A DNA stretch of 10,890 nt from SZUA-430 sp046153995 (GTDB lineage: Bacteria; Pseudomonadota; Alphaproteobacteria; Micropepsales; Micropepsaceae), in contig JBJXEH010000125.1 in assembly GCA_046153995.1 (NCBI GenBank), positions 1 to 10,890 of the forward strand, read 5' to 3'. Numbering within the stretch: position 1 is the stretch's first letter; each line of letters starts with the position of its first letter. The position numbers and the translations under genes were made by a program. The notes beneath the pieces were generated by a model, which did not search any database, had not been told where the DNA came from, and saw nothing but the letters and a program-made list of their open reading frames with translations. Shown here one piece after another: positions 4,626 through 10,890 of the stretch.

Positions 4626-6272
4626 TATCTTTCGCCGCGCGTTTTGAACATTCTGAAATGGTCGGCGGGTGTGGCCGTCTTCTTGGGCGTCGTGCTGTGG
4701 TTTGGCGCGCGGCATCAGACGGAGTCTGTCGCGCGCGCAACGCCTCCCACGGAAGCTGGCGCCGAGACGCGCGGCGCCGTTGCGTTCGAGGGGGCGGCGT
4801 TCGGCGGGCTGGGGCTCGGTCCGCTTGAGACGAACGCGGTGCCTTGGCGGTTGGTGGCGGCGGCATTGGTGTTGGAGGAGCAGCAGCGCGATCCTGCAGC
4901 TGCGGTCAGCCAAGAGACGCTGTTGCGCGCGTTGCGGCGGTTCGGGTTTTTGACACCGGCGAAGGTGCTGAACCGTGCCGCAGAGATACCGGAAGGCGTG
5001 GAGATTTTGCCGCTCGGCATGACTTACGGCGACATCGCGCCGTTTGCCGGTGCCAAAATTCGTGTCGCCAACCTGGGTTGTGCGGCTTGCCATGCTGGGG
5101 TTACCTACGACTCGACAGGCGCGCCGCAGACCGGCCGGGTGATGCTTGGCATGCCGAACACGTCGATCAATCTGGAGGCCTATACGCTGACGGTGTTTGA
5201 GGCGCTGCGCCGGTTTGTGGACGACGAACGCTTGCTCGAGACCGCCGCGGCGTTGTTTCCAGAAATGAGTTGGCGTGAGCGGGTGTCGCTCAGCTATGTG
5301 GTCATGCCGCTAGCCGTGAGCCGTATAGAGCAACTTGCGGGCAAAGACCGGCCGATGCCTTTTACGAACGGCGTGCCCGGCGCCACGAACGGCGTCGCGG
5401 CGTTGAAGGCTGCGCTGAAGGTTGAGTTGGAGGGTGGCGGTCCGGGGGATGCAGGCGTCGTGTCGGTGCCCGATCTCGGCAGCCGTGTGTGGCGGACCAG
5501 CTTGCTCGCCGATGGCGCCTACGCCGTGCCGGGTGAGAAGGCGCAGCTTGCTATGCGTGCAGAGGGGCTTAGCGCCGATCACTTGGCGGCACTGGCTGCG
5601 ATCACGACATTCTTCACCGTGCCCAGTATGGGCGTGCATCCGGACGATGCCTTCGACAGCGCCGGCGATGCGCGCGACATCATGCAGTTCTTGAAGGCGT
5701 ACAGGCCGCAACCGTTTCCGGGCAGCGTCGATACCGCGATGGCCGGGCGCGGGCGGATGCTCTATGCACGCGCGTGCGCGAGTTGCCACGGAGACTATAG
5801 CGATGAGGCGCGGCCTAATCTGGTGATGTTTCCGAATTGGCAGGGCGATGCGGGCACGGACGGGCTGCGAGCGCAGGCGTTCAGTAGGGCGCTCGGCGAT
5901 GCCGTGAGCGGTACAGCTTACGATGCGCGGATCGCCGTGCGGCCCGGCAACGGCTATGTGGCGCCGCCGCTGACTGGTTTGTGGGCGTCGGCGCCTTACC
6001 TGCATAACGGTTCCGTACCGACGCTGTGGGCGTTGCTCTCGCCGGACCAACGGCCGCCCCGGTTTCAGGTGGGCGGCCACGCGTTGGACCTTTCAAGGGT
6101 GGGATTGCGGATCGGAGTCGACGGTTCTTACCCGGCCGGTTACACCGCTTTCGCCGATCCGGTTTGGATCGATACGCAACGGCCGGGCCTCGGCAATCAA
6201 GGGCACCGCTTCGGCGAAGAGTTCAGCGATACGGAGAAACTCGACTTGATCGAGTTCTTGAAGGGTCTTTAG
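4623..6272 (+). CDS. membrane-anchored di-haem cytochrome c, RoxA/MauG-like
   Basis: A 549-residue periplasmic di-haem c-type cytochrome, probably an oxidase, peroxidase or dioxygenase-type enzyme. Residues 9-28 form one hydrophobic N-terminal segment (signal anchor) with the rest exported. Haem-binding motifs are CAACH at 153-157 and CASCH at 385-389, about 230 residues apart. The C-terminal block GYVAPPLTGLWASAPYLHNG (444-463) followed by SVPTLW is typical of the RoxA-like branch of the di-haem peroxidase superfamily, whose best known members oxidise rubber (RoxA, RoxB). RoxA is somewhat longer, so substrate cannot be transferred from it. The distal ligand of either haem is not identified. 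The TTG start is supported by GAGG 8 bases upstream. Its stop TAG (6270-6272) overlaps the stop of the converging nitroreductase gene. Di-haem status is sure; catalytic role is inferred. Confidence 0.85.
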   Translation: MYLSPRVLNILKWSAGVAVFLGVVLWFGARHQTESVARATPPTEAGAETRGAVAFEGAAFGGLGLGPLETNAVPWRLVAAALVLEEQQRDPAAAVSQETLLRALRRFGFLTPAKVLNRAAEIPEGVEILPLGMTYGDIAPFAGAKIRVANLGCAACHAGVTYDSTGAPQTGRVMLGMPNTSINLEAYTLTVFEALRRFVDDERLLETAAALFPEMSWRERVSLSYVVMPLAVSRIEQLAGKDRPMPFTNGVPGATNGVAALKAALKVELEGGGPGDAGVVSVPDLGSRVWRTSLLADGAYAVPGEKAQLAMRAEGLSADHLAALAAITTFFTVPSMGVHPDDAFDSAGDARDIMQFLKAYRPQPFPGSVDTAMAGRGRMLYARACASCHGDYSDEARPNLVMFPNWQGDAGTDGLRAQAFSRALGDAVSGTAYDARIAVRPGNGYVAPPLTGLWASAPYLHNGSVPTLWALLSPDQRPPRFQVGGHALDLSRVGLRIGVDGSYPAGYTAFADPVWIDTQRPGLGNQGHRFGEEFSDTEKLDLIEFLKGL

Positions 6273-7249
6273 ACGAGGAGTTCGTCCATGGGTCGGCGTG
6301 CTCTCGGTATCGCTGCGCCGGGCGGGCGGCGGCCGACTCGGAACGCGCTGACGATACGACGGTCTTGGGGCATGCGAACCAGGTCACCCAGCTTTCGCGC
6401 TATCTCGTGATCGTCCGCGAGCGCTGCGAGTACCGCTGCACTGAAGCCAGCTGCCGTGATCTTGAGCCAGCAGCGATAGAAGTGGCCACCGCTGACAAAG
6501 GCGTCTTCGTCTGCGGGGCGGTGGAATACAACGACGGCGGCACATTGTTCGATCTTACCGCCCTCTGCGGTCAGTAGTTTTGCCAAGCCGAACCGATCAA
6601 AGACATTGAACAAAGGTCCAAGTACCAAGCTTGCGCCAAATGCCGCCACCTTGTTCATGTTCATCGCGTCCGCGTTCAGGCCGTCGAAGTTCCAGCGCGG
6701 GTGCGCGCGTGAGAAGCGCATCCACGACACCAGCTCGCGCCGGAAGTCGTTTCTCTGCATGAAGCCGAAACTGGCTTGATCGTAGAGTTGCGCGACATCG
6801 CTGAGGAGCTTGGGGTCAGCTACGACGCTTGCGTCTCCGCTTTCCAACCGGCGCGCCGTTGCGCGGTCCTCTTCGGACGGGGGAACGAACGGGCCACGCC
6901 AAGACTGACGCGCGCCGATGTGATCGGTCAGCGGATCGCCGCCTCGGCCTGCAACGACGGCGAAATGCGTTACCGGGTTGAGGAACGGTTTCGGTGGTGG
7001 GTCGCTTGCGTCGTGTTCGTCCAAGCTCACGCCTGTTCGCGCTGCCGCTAGGCGAAGACCTTCGGCTGCTGCACCCAAGCTGATTGCTGCGTCGTTCCCG
7101 CGCGCGTCGCCGACGGCGAGCCGGCAGCGCGTATCGTCGAACAGAGTCACGGATTTGTCGCCGATGCGCCATCGGGCAGGCTGCACGTTATGTACGCTGG
7201 GAGCCAACGCTGCCTCGCGCACCAGAGCGACAAGCTGCTCGTGTGTCAT
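6269..7249 (-). CDS. Acg-like nitroreductase-family FMN oxidoreductase
   Basis: A 326-residue protein of the nitroreductase superfamily, resembling the long Acg type (mycobacterial Rv2032/Rv3131 relatives). Members bind FMN, but Acg proteins need not reduce nitro compounds. The opening APSVHNVQPARWRI (16-29), then AISLGAAAEGLRLAA (55-69), RQSWRGPF (114-121) and the C-terminal RVGRRPPG (304-311) with RRPMDELLV (318-326) are hallmarks. ATG at 7249 shares its A with the stop of the acetyltransferase gene (TGATG) and has AGGA 6 bases upstream; a GTG at 7252 is the alternative. It is the last gene of a coupled five-gene operon and stands beside a ThiF-type enzyme. Some actinobacterial proteins (Rv1355c/MoeY type, from memory) join the same two domains in one chain, which would support a joint reaction. 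The substrate is unknown. Confidence 0.85.
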   Translation of the reverse strand: MTHEQLVALVREAALAPSVHNVQPARWRIGDKSVTLFDDTRCRLAVGDARGNDAAISLGAAAEGLRLAAARTGVSLDEHDASDPPPKPFLNPVTHFAVVAGRGGDPLTDHIGARQSWRGPFVPPSEEDRATARRLESGDASVVADPKLLSDVAQLYDQASFGFMQRNDFRRELVSWMRFSRAHPRWNFDGLNADAMNMNKVAAFGASLVLGPLFNVFDRFGLAKLLTAEGGKIEQCAAVVVFHRPADEDAFVSGGHFYRCWLKITAAGFSAAVLAALADDHEIARKLGDLVRMPQDRRIVSAFRVGRRPPGAAIPRARRPMDELLV

Positions 7250-8343
7250 CACACGTCCTTCCGGAACAGATGCAAGCGGTGCAATGGCCGGGCGCCCAGC
7301 TTTTCCATTTGCCTAAGGCTTGCCGCGTTTACGTCGGCGATCCAGGTAACGCCCACCTGCTTGTAACTGGCGTCGCGCAGGGCGGCGATTGTACGTTTCA
7401 ACATCGCGCCCATCACGCCCCTGCCGTGCTGGGCTTCAGCCACCGCGTAGAAGATGATCACGGCGCGGCGGCGGTTCAACCGGTAGCGCAGATAGTGGAA
7501 CGGTGTCAGAAGGCCGAGGCGCGAACGCGTTGCCGCGAGGAATCCGTTGAGGTCCGGGATACAAATAACCGTACCAACAGGCTTCTCATCTTGCAGCAGC
7601 ACCGACGATAGACGCGGGTCCAAGATGGACGACATCTCGCCCGCTTGGAAACGAAACTCTGCCTCCGTCAGTGGAACGAACATGGGATTGCGGGCGAAGC
7701 CGTCGTTGAGAACGAGCCGTGCCTCTTCCATACGCTCGGGAAACGTCTGCGGGCGAACGGGCGCAAAGCGATAGGCTGCGTCAGGTTCCAAATCGCGAAG
7801 CGCGTTGATGTTCGCCTTGTCGAGGTCGAGTTCGAACGTCGTCATCGGAAAGAAGGGGGCAAAGCCGTTCGCCGCGAGCAAACGCGGGATGTGCGGCGGG
7901 TTCACGACCATGTCGGTGTAAGCAGGTCTTCCGAAGCCCTCGGTCATGACGCCTGCTTGCTGCATTGCAGTGAGGTTGAAGTTGCCCACGAGCTCGCTCA
8001 TGCCGTGTTCGCGCGTGAACGCCACCGCTGCGTTCAGGAGTGCCCGTGCCGCGTCTGCATCGTCGGCACAATCGAAGAAGCCGAACTGCGCGCGCAATGT
8101 TGTGTGACGGGCGTTCGACTGACCATGGAGGTGCGCAACAATCCGGCCAACCGGACGGCTATCGCGATGGGCCGTCCAGAACCGGAACGGGTTACCTGTG
8201 AGCCATAGCGGATTGGCCTTTGCGTCGAGCATGCGTTTGATGTCGCTGCCCAACGGCGAAATGTAACCCACATCGCGTGTGTAAGCGTTGAACGGTACGT
8301 CGAAGAAGGCTTGAACATCGCCATCGCGTAGCTCGATCGTCAT
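7249..8343 (-). CDS. two-part GNAT-type acyltransferase (YghO-like)
   Basis: A 364-residue protein with GNAT folds in both halves. The C-terminal half carries the acetyl-CoA pyrophosphate loop AQHGRGVMGAML (304-315) and a following WIADVNAASLRQMEKLGARP block (334-353), the classic end of a GNAT domain. The N-terminal half has VPFNAYTRDVGYISPLGSDI (16-35), VGRIVAHL (65-72), FGFFDCADD (87-95) and NFNLT (121-125), which match a family of uncharacterised YghO-like acyltransferases in which the first domain lacks a good CoA loop. It may acylate an amine or accept a long-chain acyl group; the substrate is unknown. The start ATG overlaps the stop of the membrane-protein gene as ATGA, and the stop overlaps the nitroreductase start, so it sits inside a translationally coupled operon. 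Superfamily is confident, acyl donor and acceptor are not. Confidence 0.8.
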   Translation of the reverse strand: MTIELRDGDVQAFFDVPFNAYTRDVGYISPLGSDIKRMLDAKANPLWLTGNPFRFWTAHRDSRPVGRIVAHLHGQSNARHTTLRAQFGFFDCADDADAARALLNAAVAFTREHGMSELVGNFNLTAMQQAGVMTEGFGRPAYTDMVVNPPHIPRLLAANGFAPFFPMTTFELDLDKANINALRDLEPDAAYRFAPVRPQTFPERMEEARLVLNDGFARNPMFVPLTEAEFRFQAGEMSSILDPRLSSVLLQDEKPVGTVICIPDLNGFLAATRSRLGLLTPFHYLRYRLNRRRAVIIFYAVAEAQHGRGVMGAMLKRTIAALRDASYKQVGVTWIADVNAASLRQMEKLGARPLHRLHLFRKDV

Positions 8344-9482
8344 AAGCGCTTCTCAAGGAGGCGTGCGATCAGGTCGAGTTCGTTGTCCAGTGCGGCGCCG
8401 GCAAGTCCTCCCGCCGCTACCGCTAAAAACGAAGGTGGCTCGGCGCCGAGGCGAACCAAATGAGTCGATGCCGTTGCGGCCAAGATGTCGGCAGCAGCGT
8501 CTCGTACGTCACTGTCTCCCAAACCTTCGCGGATCACGCGGAACTGACGCAGGCGCGATAAACTTTCGGGAGGGTAGCCGGCTAACTCTACCGGCCCTAG
8601 GATTCGCGATCCGGCGAGCAGCGGATGCGCTGCGAGGATAGCCGATGTATCGGCGCTGCCCGGCAGCGCGGCGACTGCGGCGACAATGCCCGATTGGCGG
8701 GCCGGTTCGCGCAAGCCGCGTTCGACGATCAGCGCCAGCGCGGCAAGCGTTCCGCAGAGCGCGCCAAGCTGGATTGCCGCGGTTGCTGGGATCGAAAGCA
8801 TGGTGGTCCCGGCGAACCCACCGATAAGGGCAGCGGCAAGTATGACGAGAATGTCGGCTGCAAGGCCAAGTCTCGTGCCTTCACCCCACGCAAGGCGTGT
8901 TGTGGTGAGCGCAAAGAGCAGCGCCGCGAACGCGCCGCCGCGCACGGGCAAGCCGGGCGCGAGCTGCTGGAAGTCCGAGAGGGCCAGTGGAATGGTAACG
9001 ACCAACAGTAAGAGAAACGTATCGGCGGTCGAACGTTCCGAGGGTGCGATATCGCTCCGGTGGCGCATCAGATGGACGACCATGGTCGCGAGCGCGAGGG
9101 CCTGAAAAAGAGCGAGGCCCAAGAGCGCTTGCGCACTCCAGACAAGTCCGAGCGTGACGGCAATGACCGTGAACGCGATGCCGCCTGCAAGGACCCCGAT
9201 CTTGACCAGCCGGGGTGCATGTCGGCGGACCAGGTCTTCGGTCAGTCTCAGCCCCACAAACGGTAGCCAAGCCGCAACGATCATCGTCAGAACGACGACG
9301 AGCGACGAACCAAAATAGAAGGCAAACAGCCGTAGTGCGAACAGTGCGGCTACTATCGCGTAGAGTTGCCGCAGGCGCGCCGCGACGGCGGAACGCGTGG
9401 ACAGGCTTGCCAAGCCGTGACGCGCGATCAGCAAGGCCGCCAGCGAAACGGCCGCCAATAGCTGATCGATGCCGGGGTTCAT
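8340..9482 (-). CDS. polytopic membrane protein of unknown function, operon member
   Basis: A 380-residue protein I do not recognise. Residues 6-255 hold about eight or nine hydrophobic segments (roughly 6-22, 40-56, 59-79, 93-114, 117-137, 154-170, 182-197, 206-226 and 232-253). They are followed by a soluble tail of about 125 residues rich in Ala and Leu, with a helix-like LSRLRQFRVIREGLGDSDVRDAA stretch (308-330; shown here only as its key region). Charged loops such as RRHAPRLVK favour cytoplasmic sides. No transporter signature, kinase motif or catalytic residue pattern stands out. It overlaps both neighbours by 4 bases (ATGA), between the ThiF-type enzyme and the acetyltransferase. It may anchor the pathway at the inner membrane, sense a signal, or move the product; none of these is shown by sequence. 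Confidence 0.75.
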   Translation of the reverse strand: MNPGIDQLLAAVSLAALLIARHGLASLSTRSAVAARLRQLYAIVAALFALRLFAFYFGSSLVVVLTMIVAAWLPFVGLRLTEDLVRRHAPRLVKIGVLAGGIAFTVIAVTLGLVWSAQALLGLALFQALALATMVVHLMRHRSDIAPSERSTADTFLLLLVVTIPLALSDFQQLAPGLPVRGGAFAALLFALTTTRLAWGEGTRLGLAADILVILAAALIGGFAGTTMLSIPATAAIQLGALCGTLAALALIVERGLREPARQSGIVAAVAALPGSADTSAILAAHPLLAGSRILGPVELAGYPPESLSRLRQFRVIREGLGDSDVRDAAADILAATASTHLVRLGAEPPSFLAVAAGGLAGAALDNELDLIARLLEKRL

Positions 9483-10351
9483 GCCATCATCCGCTGCATG
9501 AAGCGGCGAACTATTGATCGCTTCACGAAGGCAATTGGCGCGGGCAGGGGGCGTTCGACCCGGCCGCGATGCGGATTGAAGAAATAGCCGCGGTGATCGG
9601 TTCCGGCAGGGCGGCCGAGGATCACGCGAATAGCTTCGTCGGCCATCATCGTTCCGGCCATCGTCACCATGGTGGAGAACGAGAAGCGCGAACGCTTTCC
9701 GGCCGCTACTTCGGCGGCCACGCCCAAGTCGACATGCTTGTGCGATGAACTGTGGGTGAGGACGTACTCAATCTCGCGAACGAGGCACTCGGCCCGCATC
9801 TCTTTGGTGATCGACTGCCAGTCGTGCCCTTGTGTTGGGTAACCCAAGCGTTGCTCAAGGCGCGGTGCGCCCGGCGAAACCACGGTGACGGAGGGTAGCG
9901 GCGACGCATAGGCATCGATCACCGTTTTGCGAAAATGTGCAGCGCGGCGATAGAGGTGGACGCCGGCTGCGCTGTCATCCATCCCGTTCACGACCACGTC
10001 GGCTGCGGGCAAGATGGCGTCGAGCTTATCCGTCCACTCTGCGCCGAAGCGTTCGATTTGGACGTCCGGGTTGACTTGATGGGCATAGGTTTTCGCTGCT
10101 TCGGCTTTCAGCTGGCCCACAGTTGCGAGTGTCGCAAACAGTTGGCGGTTGAGATTCGAGACATCGAACTTATCAAGGTCTGCGATGACGAAACGTCCGA
10201 CGCCCGCGCGCAGCAGCGCCATGAACGCCGCGCCGCCCATCCCGCCGACGCCCGGGATGAACACGCTGGCTTTGTGCAGGCGTTCCTGCTCGGCTTCGCT
10301 GACAAAGCCGCGATTTCGGGTCGTCATTTCGGCGTAGGTGAATCCGGTCAT
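9479..10351 (-). CDS. ThiF/E1-family adenylyltransferase
   Basis: A 290-residue member of the ThiF/MoeB/E1-like superfamily, enzymes that adenylate a carboxyl end of a protein, peptide or small substrate. The ATP-binding loop GVGGMGG is at 34-40, followed by ADLDKFDVSNLNRQ (57-70) with the conserved Asn/Arg pair, QLK at 80-82 and NGMDD at 122-126, all expected for an active adenylation site. Only one cysteine, Cys189 in RAECLVRE, is present. There are no CxxC zinc pairs and no rhodanese tail, so it differs from standard ThiF and MoeB. ATG 10351 has GAGG 8 bases upstream and overlaps the preceding gene's stop as ATGA; its own stop overlaps the next start likewise. TcdA, the tRNA-modifying relative, is an alternative but normally stands alone. 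Family is sure, substrate unknown. Confidence 0.9.
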   Translation of the reverse strand: MTGFTYAEMTTRNRGFVSEAEQERLHKASVFIPGVGGMGGAAFMALLRAGVGRFVIADLDKFDVSNLNRQLFATLATVGQLKAEAAKTYAHQVNPDVQIERFGAEWTDKLDAILPAADVVVNGMDDSAAGVHLYRRAAHFRKTVIDAYASPLPSVTVVSPGAPRLEQRLGYPTQGHDWQSITKEMRAECLVREIEYVLTHSSSHKHVDLGVAAEVAAGKRSRFSFSTMVTMAGTMMADEAIRVILGRPAGTDHRGYFFNPHRGRVERPLPAPIAFVKRSIVRRFMQRMMA

Positions 10352-10890
10352 CGTGACGGCCTCAAGTGCTGCAGAGGTCTTGACGTGTCGAGCCAGCGTA
10401 TGAGCGGCGCCGCGACGGACTGCACGGATAAGACCGCACCCTGGACGAGCAGTTGGGGGAGTGCGCTTCGCGGGACCATACGCATGAGATAGCGGCGCGC
10501 GGTGGTCAGGTCGACGCAGCCGATCTGCAAGACATCATCGCCGCGGTTGTAGTCGAGTGCGCCGGCGCAGAATTTGTTGTAGCGTTCGTCGCGATGCTTT
10601 GCGGCGACCTCGAAGCTCTTTTTCAGGTTGTCCGATCCGCCGGTGTAGGCATTCGTAATAACCTGGCGGCTGGCATCGAAGCCCGCATCGCCGCCGACAC
10701 CGAAGGCTGCGCGTTCGTGCTGCATGATCTGGTGGGCGATGTGGCGATGGACGAAGCTTTGTGCCGTTCCGTCCTGACCTGGATAAACGTTGTCGAATGT
10801 TTCCGCGACCATGCCGACGACCGCCGGGACTTGGGTCACGCTGCTGATCCAGAGCGGCCGCAACCCGCCGCGCAGGAACAGCGCGAAACA
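10348..10890 (-). CDS. unrecognised conserved-looking protein, C-terminal 180 residues
   Basis: The frame is open to the window edge and the true start lies outside. The visible 180 residues include RPLWISSVTQVPAVVGMVAE, TAQSFVHRHIAHQIMQHERA, ITNAYTGGSDNLKKSFE and LDYNRGDDVLQIGCVDL, then a basic end with TARRYLMRMVPRSALPQLLV. There is no obvious membrane segment, metal site or nucleotide loop. The dense aromatic and charged pattern suggests a globular enzyme rather than a random frame, and codon use resembles the genes downstream. Its stop TGA overlaps the ThiF-type start (ATGA), making it the first visible member of the coupled operon. I do not recognise the family. Confidence 0.7.
   Translation of the reverse strand, partial: CFALFLRGGLRPLWISSVTQVPAVVGMVAETFDNVYPGQDGTAQSFVHRHIAHQIMQHERAAFGVGGDAGFDASRQVITNAYTGGSDNLKKSFEVAAKHRDERYNKFCAGALDYNRGDDVLQIGCVDLTTARRYLMRMVPRSALPQLLVQGAVLSVQSVAAPLIRWLDTSRPLQHLRPSR

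Noticed and set aside
4011..5093. Minus-strand open frame of 360 codons across the kinase and cytochrome starts
   Set aside because: Composition is Arg, His and Gln rich with no motif, and it overlaps two well-supported plus-strand genes. It is a GC-rich shadow.
5310..6080. Minus-strand open frame of 256 codons within the cytochrome gene
   Set aside because: It lies wholly antisense to the di-haem cytochrome, whose second haem motif and conserved C-terminal block are here.
6269..10351. Thiazole/oxazole-modified peptide (TOMM) cluster
   Set aside because: A ThiF-type and a nitroreductase-family protein are present, but no YcaO cyclodehydratase or precursor peptide is visible and the nitroreductase is Acg-like.
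1..10890. CRISPR arrays, insertion sequences or attachment sites
   Set aside because: No regularly spaced direct repeats, transposase or integrase frames, or terminal inverted repeats were seen by eye.

Overview
The window is GC-rich DNA that reads best as an alphaproteobacterial chromosome, probably Hyphomicrobiales-like. Three things support this. It carries a btaA-btaB pair for the phosphorus-free betaine lipid DGTS, which is common in that class. It contains a GAAC-N7-GAAC motif, the reverse complement of the alphaproteobacterial LexA box GTTC-N7-GTTC. Its RsmB/NOP methyltransferase resembles alphaproteobacterial forms. The genus cannot be fixed from sequence alone.

Left part (1-2941): an RsmB/NOP-type rRNA cytosine methyltransferase runs leftward off the window edge from about position 974. 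Divergent from it is the two-gene operon btaA (1077-2291) and btaB (2294-2941). BtaA moves the aminocarboxypropyl group of S-adenosylmethionine onto diacylglycerol, and BtaB trimethylates the product to DGTS.

Middle (2942-4544): a 388-base gap without a convincing gene follows btaB. It holds a strong two-part hairpin, several palindromes, and a near-consensus sigma70 promoter pointing left whose -10 box lies inside a perfect LexA-type operator (3246-3260). To its right is a ParD-like antitoxin and a ParE-like toxin gene that appears frameshifted. A small P-loop kinase of the pantothenate kinase/uridine kinase family comes next.

Right part (4545-10890): a membrane-anchored di-haem cytochrome c of RoxA/MauG-like type lies on the plus strand. 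Its stop codon overlaps that of a converging five-gene operon on the minus strand. In transcription order the operon encodes an unrecognised protein (cut by the window edge), a ThiF/E1-type adenylyltransferase, a polytopic membrane protein, a two-part GNAT acyltransferase and an Acg-like nitroreductase. Every junction overlaps by a few bases (three ATGA, one TGATG), so these proteins are probably made together and act in one pathway. An E1-like adenylating enzyme, an acyltransferase, a flavin oxidoreductase and a membrane protein suggest modification of a small molecule, lipid or peptide. No substrate, carrier or precursor peptide is visible. This operon is the best candidate for an undescribed system here; the SOS-type leftward promoter over an apparently gene-less structured region is the second.
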